Shown here in pieces: positions 20,886 to 33,220 of a DNA stretch of 64,000 nucleotides. Origin of the DNA: Branchiostoma floridae. Taxonomy: Eukaryota > Chordata > Leptocardii > Amphioxiformes > Branchiostomatidae. The notes under the pieces were generated by a model that was given only the letters and a program-made list of their open reading frames with translations, ran no database searches and had not been told where the DNA came from. Every line of letters begins with the position of its first letter. Positions within the stretch are counted from its first letter, which is position 1. The position numbers and the translations under genes were made by a program. The stretch is taken from contig NC_049981.1 in assembly GCF_000003815.2 (NCBI RefSeq), forward strand, positions 27,377,757 to 27,441,756, in the 5' to 3' direction.

Positions 20886-22237
20886 GATCTATCAATGATT
20901 GCTACGTATACAGCCAACATGGTGGTCATCAAATCTTCAACTGTTCAAAACAGTTGCAGCGTTTCAACGGACACTGTTTTCTGCGTTCGTGACACAGCGA
21001 GGTGTTACCACTGGGTGTGGGTTGTACAGACTATGACAAACAGTTGAATTATGGCATTAAAAGTAACCACACCACTTAAAGAAAACTCTGGAATTTCCGC
21101 TGACGCTCCAGGGATTAAGGTGTTCATTTACACCAAAAAACACGAACGTAAAACGTATACGCTAAACATATTTACCTGACGTGAAATAAGGAACGGGTTT
21201 AGTGCGATCCCGTTTAAATTTATCGCAGTACTTAGCTTAATGACGCCGAAAATGCGAGGTACATATACTAATACACAGCTGTCCTGGGTGTCCTTCCACT
21301 CACAGCCAGTATCTTCTAATCTCAAATCTTCCAACAAAATCCCAAACTAGTTCTAGTTTTGTATAAAGTGTTTCATCTAGATATCGTTCGCTGTTATCGT
21401 GTAGCATTTTGTGGTAACGGCATATCAATCAGGCCATGCAGGTGACAAAAAAAGCACTTTTGAAGCTTACCGAGGTTTAGACAGGTACTAGGTGCCCTCC
21501 TCGTGTCGCCGGCGGGGACAGTCAGCTACTGCTCCGCACCTTATGCGTGCTTCCGCTCCGGAACCGGCGTCGAACAAACCGTCAATCAACACAAGGAGAT
21601 TTAGTCTACTTGGTCAAGTCGTAGCTTCCTAGGCTTAACGAATGCTATCTTTCAAGTTTGAAAGGAAGACAAGCCGACTGAGTCCTGTCCTGGTTGAGTC
21701 TCGAAAAGGTGTGTTCTCATAATGCGCCACCGGCCTCGTGTGTGCGTGAAGCGCAGTTACTGGACTGAGCCGCAGAGACTGCGCCCTTATCATGGTGAAT
21801 GTCACGTCTGCTGTTACTCAGGGTCACTGAGCCGCATGTTACGTCATTCCTGACATTTTCAGTGGTTGGTCTAAAAGTTTGGTGTGATGTTGACATACAA
21901 AAATTTAACAAAACGACCAACTTCTAAAATTCCCTAAGCAAGTCTCTACAACAGCCAAGCTAAGTTGCCAGTAGGGAGGGTAATGAGAGAAAGAATAACA
22001 GAACGAGAAGCGAAAGAACACGCCTGCAGATTCATGGTCAAATACTCTCATCGACAGAATGCCATTTTTCTGTTATTTCCTTTATTCTGACATCCTTCAA
22101 CCTGTCAGTTTAGTCTTCAATGATTGAAACATTCAATAAAATACACAGATTACACATCACAAAAATACACATTACGTTACGTACCAATATCAAACAATTC
22201 TATGTTTGCATGTATATGTTTCATGTAATGCAGGGCG

Positions 22238-22290
22238 GGGTTGTCCAACTGAGTGCTATTTGCAGTGCAATAGCACTGAGTTGGACAATC
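22238..22290. repeat. Short near-perfect hairpin
   Basis: The arms TTGTCCAACTGAGTGCTATT and AATAGCACTGAGTTGGACAA pair with one mismatch around a short loop (GCAGTGC). The size would fit a miRNA-like stem or a tiny transposon remnant. No conservation evidence is available from the sequence alone. Confidence 0.55.
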
Positions 22291-23948
22291 CTGGGTAAAG
22301 ATGACAGAAATGAAAAATAAACGCTTCCGCACTAGAGGTCATTGGTGAGGATGTCAGGAAGGTGGCATGGGAAAAACACATCGCCCTCCTCCAAATTTAG
22401 ATCATATGTTTAGGAACCTGTTTCTGTTAATGAAGCTGTTATCAAGCAAAATTATGAAAATATTTGTGGTCACACAAGTCACGTGGGGGGACAACAGAGA
22501 ACACTCATAAGAATCATAAAAGACCATATATTTCGATCTGTTAGAGTTTTTAAATTGCATTTTTCTTCTTTTCGTTGAATCAAGAACGTGGATCGAAATG
22601 ATTATTAAATAAGCAAAGTTTGTCTGTTGAACATGATATGGTTGTCAAAGTTTAGGAAATATCTTGAAAAGGGCAACAACGCTATACGTTACACTAAAAA
22701 GAATCCCTTTCATCTGAAAACTTAGCGGCCTTTCTGCTTTCAACTAATTCATTCATCGAATCTGAAAAGGTTACCGTGCAAACTACAGTTTGGAAAAGCT
22801 TAAGCAAAGACAGATTAAGTGGATGGTTGCTTTGGGGCATTGTAGCTTTTTTCACTTTGCCCATTGGTTTGGAATAAATTACATCTAGATTCGGTCACTT
22901 ATCCCTGCTTAGTGATATACAACTGCAGATACATGACGTGTTGTCTGGCGGTGCATCATTCGGTGAGAACATTTTACACCTCACCATTACTCCTTTTGTA
23001 GTGGAACGATGATGATAATGATGATGATGATAATGGTAATCATGATGATGATGCTTTCTCTTGACTTGTCACCGTACCTTGTCAGACGCTCCATGTAAAC
23101 CATGACTCGGGTTTGTTACACGAACCAAGTTCACTCTAGGTTTCCATTCATTACGATCATCCATGTTGTTTTCAGACCCAGCATACATCTCCGGTTATTT
23201 AGTCGATGTAAGTCCGATGAACTCTTCCAACTCGGAAATAACCAAGCTTGGCCTCCACAGGAACATCTCACTCGCCGGTGTTCCTGTAGTTAATGCCCGC
23301 AGTTTCTTCTTCTTCTCTCTCTCTCTCCCTCTCTCTCTACTCTGTGGATAGCACACAAATAGAACAAACAATATAAACGTTTTCACCGAAACTCCAATTG
23401 CATAGCTGTCTATTGCAAAATTCTCAGCTCTGGTGGGAAATTTGTCTGCTACTTGTGCCGAATGTGGTGATTCGTTAAGAAGTTGTACTCGCTGTACACT
23501 AAGGTGTAATGTCAAGGACCCCTTGTTTTCACCTTTCGGCCAGACATGCATAAGCACCCCCATTCTTTACACGTGTGTACTGTGACCTCCCCAATTAGCT
23601 AGCATGACAGGTCATGGCCGGACAGCAACAGGCAGAAGGCGTTTATAAGGTCCAAAAACCCCTTTGATTGTCCCCCTCCCTAATTTACAAATGGCTATAA
23701 TGATAATACCTTAACAGTGTGTCATCTATTTGTCTGGTTCTCAAGACATTAAGCTGGGGCAAATTACAGGTTCGAGCCAAATCGGATTATATACAAGCGA
23801 ACACAAAGTCACACCTGAAAGGTCTTTGTCGGGAGACTACAATGAGAGGGTATTTTTGTACATCCTGGATAGAGCAGTGAAAGGCAGTGGATACCTTTAT
23901 ACCGAACAAAATACCGGCTTCGTGCGTCAAGATGTCGGGTACGGTATA

Positions 23949-23967
23949 GGGGGGGGGGGGGGGGGGG
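23949..23967 (+). repeat. G19 homopolymer
   Basis: An unbroken run of 19 G. It can form G-quadruplexes and is a likely assembly or polymerase-slippage hot spot. Confidence 0.9.
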
Positions 23968-24611
23968 CAGTTTGACACCAGCCTTTCAGCCAGGTTCATC
24001 ACCAGGTATGCTCGCCGTGGCCAATCGTCTGTTCTAACCCCAAGTTGTTTCGCTTACGCTAGGTATGAAACGAACCATAAAACTGTTTATTAGGGCAACG
24101 ACCGGCATTTAATGTCTGAATGGGAAGAACTGCTTTGCTAACAAATTAGTTTTACTGGCATGAACACAAGGTCATGTATTATTCATGCCCAGTTGTTGAT
24201 ATTCGATTATTTACCCCTAAAAACAGGGGCATATTCCTACCCGTAGCGCAGTGAAACACCCATAAAGTACATCGGAATTTTCCAATGGGCAGTAGCAATG
24301 TGTATGAATGCCTTGTTTTGGTCAATGACAAGGGCTACAGGTCTTGAAGTTGTAAACAAGCCCAATGCTCCCGACTGGTGTATTAGATAGTGACCTGTCC
24401 GAGGCTGTCTGTCGTGTGACCACCAAGACACTGAACAGAAGATTTTGTTCATAACACCTAGGCTTTATGGGGATAATACCACTTTATTTCACATAAAAGA
24501 TAATGCACTGATTGGGGAAATGGTTTGTTATGACTTGGGGTGATCAACGCAATGTTAGTAAACTTAATCATGCATAGTTGATCCCGTTGGACGTGTTCTA
24601 TAACGTTACAC

Positions 24612-24825
24612 GCCATTCCACTTGGTCGGCGAGCTTACTGTGACCGCCCTTCGACCCAGTGATCTAACAGAGCGCTCAACGAATTCCATAAATAAAAGAT
24701 CGAATCTTCTAACGTCATTCCTTTATTATTTTGCAAGATATTCCAGTAATGAAATCAAGGATGACGCAAATCCGATTTAGATCGAAGCGAGGTCGTAGAG
24801 CGATCTCCGTCCAGTACAATGGAGG
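24612..24825. mobile_element. TIR element related to the 191-396 MITE
   Basis: Left end CCATTCCACTTGGTCGGCGA, with the interior phrase CAGAGCGCTCAACGAATTCC shared with the first copy. The right end, CGATCTCCGTCCAGTACAATGG, is imperfectly complementary to the left. Confidence 0.65.
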
Positions 24826-25540
24826 GTATTTGTGGCGAGTAAACTGTGACCTATTGTGCAGTAGAGATAGAAAACTTCTTATTCGAATCCATGAATATCC
24901 TGCTGATTATGTTATCCTGCAGCTTGTGTACCTACGTCATATCTCGCACTGTGGAGAACAATCTCTTGATTGTCATCGTAAATTCCACAGCCAGGAATGT
25001 AAACGTGAGTAGATTTTGTGAAGAGATAAGAGTAGAATAGTTAGCTCAATGTAAGGCTGGATTTTCTGGTCTGGGGCTGTCGGCACTGCTTTCAACGGTA
25101 CGATTTATGGTCGTGTAGTGTCAGGGGTAATTGTCGCGGAGGAACGCACATTTGTTTGGGCAAGATGCCGCACGCGCACAGGGCGGCTGGTTGGCCAGTA
25201 GAGTTGGCCCAACCGTGAGAGGAGATTTTACGTAGCCCTGGAGGCCAATACATGCCACGGTGGCCTTGACTATACCAATAAAAGTCTAAACAAGATCATT
25301 ACACTCATAACTTAGAACGATGTATCATTCACGGTGTTGGTTCTGAAGTTTCAGTACAACTGTCGCATGTGTATAATTATGCCATAAATTATCATCCACC
25401 CACTTGCCCTCTGGTTGAATAAACACCTTCAGTTGTTTTTGTTATTGTTTTTTGTCGGCGATTAAGCATCATATCACACAAATAAAAGAGAAAGTCAAAG
25501 AGAACATGATTCAAGATTGCCATGTCATGGACAGGTGAAG
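24826..25540. other. No gene supported
   Basis: Non-coding by inspection; no domain, RNA gene or clear repeat recognised. Confidence 0.45.
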
Positions 25541-26060
25541 GGAGGTGCTCCTTCAGAAAAGTTCAACATGGACATCTCTCGACGCTCTTCGGTCGCGTAG
25601 CTCCTTAAAAAAGCCCGCAGGCCCGGCCCAAGGTTGTATTCTGACATGATTGGACATCTGTCCTGACGACGACAGAGGTCGTGTGTAGACATATTTCATG
25701 TCATGTGCTTCACGGCCCAGTATGGGGTGGTTTGGGGGCATATTTCATAATGCAATGGCATATTTGTGAACATATAATTTATAAAGCTTTATCTGAAGTT
25801 GTTAAATTCTCATGTTGAGGGCAGGAGTTCCACGGGAAAATCGTCGACGGTGTCTCTGTCACGTAGCGCACAAACGTCTCAGCATGAGGTCGTTTTAGAC
25901 ATATAATTTAAAGGTTCATCTGTCAAAAAGTTATATAACTTCTCATGATGAGCTCGAGGATCTTCGGGTCTTTGTCCTGTCTGCGACGCTCTCTCTGTCA
26001 CGTAGCTTGCAAACTTCCCCGCATGAGGTCGTTTCTTGACATACATTTGTATTTTGAGAT
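25541..26060. repeat. Three diverged tandem units of unknown origin
   Basis: The phrases CTCTGTCACGTAGC, GCATGAGGTCGTTT and GACATA recur near 25850-25905 and 26000-26045. A more diverged unit is at 25560-25710 (TTCGGTCGCGTAGC, GAGGTCGTGTGTAGACATA). The minus strand is open across part of two units, but without a recognisable domain. It may be a decayed repetitive coding exon or a minisatellite. Confidence 0.4.
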
Positions 26061-26728
26061 GTTTCACTCGCATACAAGAAACCTGCCAAGACCACCCAGA
26101 CAGAAGGCAGTGCCTACTACAGTAGTGGTTTAAAAGGGGGGGGGGGTATGTACGGGGGTCTAACATCATGGCTATTGCGTGCTTGTATAAGATACGTGCA
26201 AACAACCATACCACATTACCAGTACAACTAACTATACACTGGAGCTGGAGAGTCATTTTTTTCTTGGGTTGAAACTTAAACTAAATAGCAAAGGTAAAAG
26301 GAGTCTTCTACTAACAAAGAAGAGCTCATGAAACAAGTATGTCGGTAAGCTTAGAAATGAATCCACTCTACCTACCATGCAACAAGTACAACGGGACGAA
26401 TGGAGACCGTTATTGTACACACTGTAAGATACATGCCACAAGAAAAGAATAGCTTACACGTACAATAGATAAATACATTGCCAAGCTAGCACAAATGCTA
26501 TATGGTGTCATTAATGTTCTCCTCCGAGAGGGTACCCTTAAATAGTGCCGAGCAAAAAAAAATGAACGGCTGCATGGGCGCGTTTTTTTATTGGGGAGAA
26601 ATTCTCTTTAAGCCAGCCCAACTAATCTCATGTCCTAGCCTGCACCAGACTGACTGACGACACATGGCGTGTTATGATCTATAAATTGAACATGATCCAT
26701 GATGCAAATGCATCATTTCAAATACAAC
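26061..26728. other. No gene supported
   Basis: AT-rich stretch with a G-run near 26137. No domain or repeat recognised. Confidence 0.45.
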
Positions 26729-27702
26729 TAGAGTTCGGTGACCTCATACCTCCATGAGCTTTTGTAAATTTTATGCAAATGACTTGCACATTTACATGAT
26801 TTATGCATGGTGATGTTCATCATATTTGTCATATTATAAAGTATGAAATTCCCATCATTAATCATTAAGCGGTTTTGCAATTTTCGCATATATTATGCAA
26901 ATCAGTTTCTCATTAGCATATTTGGCATATGCTTATGTTCCATCTATCATAATTTACATGTGTTACATTTATTGACGTCCAGTTATTGAAAACGATGGAA
27001 TTATGCAATTTCCACATTAATTATGGAAATCAAATCTTCATTTGCATAACATGCATATCATTATGAACATCTTTCCCTAAGCTACCCGCATGCCTAAAGT
27101 GATGTCAATCTGTCATTCATCTCTGCAGTTATTCTGCTCTTTGGAATGTTTTGACAAAAATGTCCCTGAACTTTCAAAAATAAATGTTAGGGGGCTAAAA
27201 CTTGCCCCACTTTGGCATGACGCTGAAAGCTATCTACCATTAGAATGTCAAGACCATATCATGTCCGGGATAAGAGATACATTGATAAAACTGCTATGAT
27301 AGATAATTCTCATTAATTATGCAAACGTACTCATATTTTGCATAATCAGTACTTTATTTTGTACAACATTGTCTAAGGTACCCAAATACCAAAAATCATG
27401 ACAATGTGTTGTTCTCTTCTGGAGTTATCCGCTTCAGAACTTCTTGACAAAAATGCCCCTGCTGTCCCAAAACCAGTTGCTAGGGGGGCCAAACTGATAT
27501 CACCTATTTCTGAGCACAAGAGCTATCTAATACTCACAATTCATGACCATAGCTTGTTTAGAGCACGAGATAGCAAAACCAGAAGTTGCGCTACAGTACC
27601 AAGGGAAGCCGCCAAACTCTAATCATTTGCAGCTTTCATCACACTCCACCAACACACCAAGTATGAAACCAATCCATCCAGCCGTTCTTGAGTTATCTTG
27701 TT

Positions 27703-27789
<87 letters not shown>

Positions 27790-27835
27790 GCTAGTGAAAA
27801 TATAACCTCCATGGCATTTCATGGAGGTAATAAAG
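26727..27835 (-). mobile_element. 1.1-kb dispersed element, copy 1 (contains (CAGA)n)
   Basis: One end reads CTAGAGTTCGGTGACCTCAT and the other ends CATTTCATGGAGGTAA. It is the same family as 53533-54637, in opposite orientation; shared text includes the complement of GAACGGCTGGATGGATTGG. It contains an 83-bp (CAGA)n tract (about 27704-27786) and an internal duplication (GACAAAAATG then CCCCTG- or TCCCTG-like, near 27153 and 27445). No transposase is visible, so it is probably non-autonomous. Confidence 0.65.
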
Positions 27836-28002
27836 ACCACAAAGGTATACCTCTTTATCAATGATATTTGTTTGATTGAACCACTGATTACATTCCGGGT
27901 CGCACAATGGTCATCTCCTCAGTAAAAAGGGGTCTCATAATGAGCAGTGTTGCGTGTTCTGTGATTTCTCAAGTGAAATGAATGGACCGTGAAACTAGTC
28001 TC

Positions 28003-28155
28003 TACCTCTGCCAGAGGAGTATAGCCGACTAGGGAACGTAAACAGCGCGCTGGTCGCTCGCTGTTCCCTAGCCGGCTATACTCCTCTGGCCGCCTTACTC
28101 CTCTATTTGTTCAATTTCTGCGGTTTTCTAGCGACCCGGAGTCTGGTAGAGACTA
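28003..28155. mobile_element. Foldback element with 29-bp inner arms
   Basis: GCCAGAGGAGTATAGCCGAC continuing TAGGGAAC (28011-28038) pairs with GTTCCCTAGCCGGCTATACTCC continuing TCTGGC. The outer ends GTCTCTACC and GGTAGAGAC also pair. No coding capacity. Confidence 0.65.
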
Positions 28156-28851
28156 CAGTGAAACAGCTATATTTGGATTCCATAATCGTTGTCGCCCGAA
28201 GCTAGATGTGGTTGATTAACCCCATTATAAGGTACGGGAGTGCCGAGATGTGAATCAGATAACCTCTAACCGATCGCTCGTTTGTCATCTAGCTTGTCAT
28301 ACTTAATAGGAACATAATTATCATAATTATAGAAAGCGATACGGTTCTACAGAGATCACAAATGCTGATTAGCTCCTTCCGCGAGGTCACAGTCTTCGCA
28401 CGATGTTTTGTCACTAGAAATACAGTGAAGAGAACTTACCTCCACAAAGCCTACCTACGATCGTAGGATTCGTCAGTAAAAATCGGCAAATAATTGGACA
28501 TTAGTTTCAGTCCATGTAAATCTATCATAAGGTTAACATTCACACTCCGCCAAATCTTTTGGTAGCAAACCTTCCCTGGCCAATTATTCTCCATATTATC
28601 CACCGTAGTCAGTCTGGTAGACTACTGCGCACTAGAGACGAAGTCAGATCGTACGGTCGACGACTTGAAGGTTATACCACATGGCCACAGACCTTCTGTA
28701 TCAAGACACCTTCATTTCGTAAACCACGTCCGTGGCTGTAACATGAAATTCCTCAATTATCTTTTGTAAAACTCTCCACACGACAAACGTGACCGGTCAA
28801 CCGGCACTGCCGAGCCCTGAGGGAGTGGTTGGCCTTGGGTCTATTATCTCA

Positions 28852-29205
28852 ATCTACACACAGTTTTTACCGATATCTGTGGAGATGTCGGGAGGAATCT
28901 AGAACGTAGGGGGCCGGACACCCATGGCGCTTGCAGTCATAAACATATAGTCATAAACATATAGCGCGATTTTCCAAATGGCGTTATATGCTAATGACCC
29001 TTCCCGAAGTCGGGAAGCATCTACACGCGCGCGAAGCTGTCGGGGACCCCTGCTAAGCTATCGGCAAGGTGTCGTACGAATGGTCCGGACGGGAAAAATT
29101 TTCCCGATATCGTAATGGCGATATAGTAGTTCCATCTAGACGATGAAAAAAAGCTGTCGGCGAGAGGTTGTAGGCTCACCGATATCGGGAAAAACTGTGT
29201 GTAGA
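28852..29205. mobile_element. 354-bp TIR element
   Basis: The terminal inverted repeat is about 25 bp: ATCTACACACAGTTTTTACC at 28852, and its complement GGGAAAAACTGTGTGTAGAT ends at 29205. The interior is rich in CG and GATATC palindromes and is not open. Confidence 0.7.
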
Positions 29206-30336
29206 TCGTGCGGATCCTCCTCGCACCTGCATATAGGTAAAGAAACTGTCAACAATACCAAGCTTGATTAAACCCAATGTGTAATTTTCAACTCGCAAGA
29301 AAATCAAATGTTAACGTTACGCATAATCGCTATCAAAAGAACACGTCTGAACAAAGATAACCTAAGGAAGTGCACGTTTGTTTTCAAAAATCAAAATGTG
29401 GGAATTCCAAATAGGGACGCAATTAGTGTAGAGATATTCAACGATGCTTAGTTCCGATTGGCCTAATCAACGTCATCAATGATATTTCTTGCAAGTAGAT
29501 GTACGAAGGCTAATTGAAAGTTAATAAGAATAATTAGTATATATGTGCTGCATGTTTTGCATATGAAGATAAAAATGTATAACTTCAATGCACTAATTTA
29601 CATCAATTAGTTTCATTTCTACTTATCAAAGGTTATGATATTACATTGCACTTGTCATTGCATTTCTAATTCGTACCCATCTTTCACGTTCTATCAGAAC
29701 TTGCCGTATACAACGACATCTAACGGAGTTTGCCTGAATTACAGATAATCTCAGCGTATAAAAAGATGTGACAAACATTATTGGCATCCGATACCCAAAT
29801 AAAAAAAAAGACTTCATCTTATTGAATCTACTAATCAGGAACATTTAAAAGCATTTTTCAGAACCGGGGGAATTGTTTCTGCAGTCTGGAGAGTTGTGGG
29901 GTGGCCATGAGAGGTGTATGATACGTGTCTATAAGTTCCTCTCTCCAGTTTGCGTCGATGAGGGTTAGACATCCAGGTTATAAGATACGCCAAAAGCGGC
30001 AGTTACTCCAGCAACAGGATATGATTTTGCAAACGGTCAGACGTTGCAGATAGCATTCGATATCTTTCGTCAGTTACACTGAAAATATTTCGTTGGGGAG
30101 CAGGTTTATCCTAACTATGAAGCAATATGCAAAAGGGCAAGGAAGATAATTTTGGTAGTCCAACGGAAACAAATTTTGGTATTTGTTTTTTCTCCATCTT
30201 TTTTTTTCGATACCCTCATGAAAAAGTGGTCGTCTGTTTAAGCCTACAGAAACGAAAAGCCACCGATACACCATAATTTGTTGAACTTCGGGGGCATTCA
30301 TCCTATTCATAGTTTACCGGGGCCCCTTACTCACTC

Positions 30337-30366
30337 CAAGGAGGTTAAAGAACTTTAACCTCCTTG
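30337..30366. repeat. Perfect 14-bp-arm palindrome
   Basis: CAAGGAGGTTAAAG, two bases, then CTTTAACCTCCTTG. Fully complementary, so it can extrude as a cruciform or RNA hairpin. No flanking element was recognised. Confidence 0.75.
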
Positions 30367-30888
30367 CTCACTCGATCACAAAATATTTGAAATCCTCGGG
30401 ACTCAGGCTGTCTGCTACATATGATGGCTGTTCTTTCCAAAACCAGTTGTTCTGTTTTGAACAGTATCGTAGACTGTTGACCCAATAAGGTTGTACCTAG
30501 TTGACCTTAGGATGACCTACTTTTAACCTTTATTGTTCTGGTTGAATGACCTTTCAACCCACCTCAGTCCAGTACATGTACAAAACACCTTTATTGTTAA
30601 CTTGTCTTCTCAGTTCACAACTGAGACAGGGTTAGCAGTACTAAGATGCACTGTATTTTATGTCAACGAAAAATAAAAATTTAAACCAATAAATGAGCGC
30701 AAGGTATGCATACTGTCGACTACTTTTCATTCCGATCGGGCCCCTTTGTCATCATCGAAATGTGACGTTGCTATAGCCTAAATGTGCCTTTTTGAATTGC
30801 GCAGATGAGCAATAAATCTGACCGAGCTACAAAACAATCCGCTTGAAAAATCTGCCAGCGCCCTACCGCCGTCATGTCAACCCTAGCC

Positions 30889-30960
30889 CGCATGCGCAAA
30901 CAGATATTTGCCTAGGTTGGTGACATCTGCCTGTAACGTTCCGAGCATGAACCCGGTAAG
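30889..30960 (+). promoter_or_regulatory. Possible promoter/first exon (NRF1-like site, ATG, GTAAGT donor)
   Basis: CGCATGCGCA matches the core of the NRF1 binding palindrome. About 50 bp on, GAGCATGAACCCG is followed by GTAAGTC, a strong donor. This could be a three-codon first coding exon of a plus-strand gene, but no matching downstream exon was found. Confidence 0.2.
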
Positions 30961-32478
30961 TCATCGTTTTTATCGTCCTGGCAATCTGCCGCGTCCACAC
31001 ACGTGTGCACTAACAGGTAGGTCTTGCTGTAAGATGCTCTCGTCTGTGATATTCAGTTTTCCTGCCTACGTTTTTGAGAACTGCCTTTCCGGTGACAGGC
31101 GACTGTAATTTTTTGGCGTGAGGGTCAGAATTCTACAGATGGTCAGTTTATCCTCGCGGGCATCGGTATATCATATGTACAAATTATGCAATAAGAACAA
31201 GTAAGGACAGATCACCACAGATATGTGATGCTAGAAGACATGTAGAGGGAATGAGAGGACGGATACCATAACTTCAAATTGGTTTAGATCATCATGTTTT
31301 CATTTAATTCATCAATTCATCCATGCTACTGCCGTGACCTACTTTTTGGTTGACCTTTGAACCCACGTCAGAAGTATCAGATAACGTGTTGTTGCTTTGA
31401 CGTGAAGCCTTGCGTAACGTGGATTGAGGCTTGAATGGAATCTTGAATGGTTGGACAATGTCACTATGCCCCCATTTTCAGTTTACCACATAAGGCCTCA
31501 CTGATTTGATTAGTGATATAACCTCCATGATATATGGATGACATCCGATAGCTCGTTCTTTAATTTTCGTCCGTTAAAAAAAAATATGTTTGTAGGCATA
31601 CTGTACACCGTGCAACGGTGCCTCAAATGGAAACCGGATACAAGTGAGATTTTGCACCTGGGAGCGACCCTCACGGTCAGCCATCTTATATAGTAAGAGT
31701 GACCGTGTTTGAAAACCTCGTGAGGATCTCTTGAGGAGTATCTGGATTTAAACTCTTTTTCCACACAAGATTGAAAACCTCTTGGAGATCACTTGATACA
31801 CCAGATGATTATAAAGCTTTTCGTGAGAACGCATTAGTTCTGGTGTCAAAACTTGAAAACATTTCAGGGTTTGAGGATCTGTGAGGATCTGTTACTCAGC
31901 CCGTACTACTTCGGCTCTCTATGGGGTTTTCGCGTCATCTTATATATATCGCAATAGAGGCCCAGAATTTCACTTCTGGGTCAAGTATTTCTCTTCGCAG
32001 TTTGACGGAACAGCTTTCAAAAGATGTTACAGACATAACGCTTAATAAATACGACATAACAATTTGGGTAATTTTTGAGATATGACTTTGCACATGTCTC
32101 TGTATAAACTGGCTTTGCCTATCTGATTTGGGGATACCACATCACGTATGTAAGTTACAATATTTTTACAGTCAAGGCGTCATAGAGAGAGAATAGATTC
32201 CCGAGTATGATAGCACACAGTAACGTTACATGTACTCGATTCCCACACTATACGTAAAAAGGATACAAGACAATCATACACCAACACGCACTGTGTACTT
32301 GGCTCAATAAAAGATACTAAATTCAGTCCACAGAAAAAAAGTCTCCAGAATCGTACACAAACAGTAATACACACTCACTTTCTTCAATCAGTAGCCTTCT
32401 ACTGGTTCAAGGCCTGTGTCTGTAGAATGATTTTTATTGCCGGACGGCCAGTTAGTTTGTTCGGCGGCCCATAAGAGA

Positions 32479-32591
32479 GTCTGCCCGCCGATCAAAAATT
32501 AGCGCTCCGAGGAGTAAAAGCCCGAAAGAGCCGGCAAAACTCACTCAGGCCAAGGACGTCCTTGCTCAGGCTATTGGATTGGCGGGCAGAC
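32479..32591. mobile_element. 113-bp TIR element
   Basis: The ends GTCTGCCCGCCGATC and GATTGGCGGGCAGAC are inverted repeats with one mismatch. Too short to code. Confidence 0.6.
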
Positions 32592-32892
32592 TGCATTGAG
32601 TCACCGAAGAAACAGCCTGGCGACCCCTGGGTAATAACATTAAGCTTTCATCTTTTACTGCTATTTGTGGCAAAAAAAGTACACTTTATGTTGCTAAATT
32701 CCCTTCTACCACTGCCCTGAACTGCTCTGGAAACACGTAATGCAAATGTGACCCGGAAACAGATTGGCCACGTTCAATCACCGTGTGTCTCGAAACCCCC
32801 ATATAGAACTATGTCTTCTCGTGAGGGTCGCTCCCATATACACGATCTATACAAGTGCCGTAGAATGGTACAGTACCGTGATGAAATGATAG

Positions 32893-33220
32893 TCTCCAAG
32901 CAGAGGTTCGGCTCACAATGGAAAAAAACCGTCTCATTAGCATAACAGTGCTGAGATATGAGAGAATTTTTCCCGCGGAGTTATGTGTTGTTTTTTCAGG
33001 GCCCCCACAACAGCTACAGGATGCCGAGTTGTCCTACAGTAGTCTAGGCTACTAAGTCATGTTGGTGTGAAAGTAGAGGTATTCCTGTGCTGCTAGGAGT
33101 GGTGCAAGACCAGGTGGGTATCCCTTGTCAATCTTATTTTCAAAGGTCGCAGCGGAACGGGCAGGCGGCTTGCCTTTAGTATGATAAATTTAGCTCAAAA
33201 CCGTAGGATCTGCTTGGAGA
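32893..33220. mobile_element. TIR element sharing ends with the 60.07-kb foldback
   Basis: The ends TCTCCAAGCAGA and TCTGCTTGGAGA are inverted repeats. The left end is shared with the element in the TNIP1-like intron (60073-60193), so they are one family with different interiors. Confidence 0.55.

Larger units (their letters stand above)
20886..24611. other. Intergenic, no gene supported; simple repeats and one hairpin
   Basis: Open frames here are short and none shows a domain. The stretch holds a 50-bp hairpin (22238-22290), a GAT/AAT microsatellite (about 23008-23056), a CTCT run near 23315, and a 19-base G run (23949-23967). Confidence 0.5.

Noticed and set aside
27600-27860. Minus frame with a long Leu-Ser-Val-Cys repeat
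   Set aside because: It is the translation of the (CAGA)n tract inside the 1.1-kb element.
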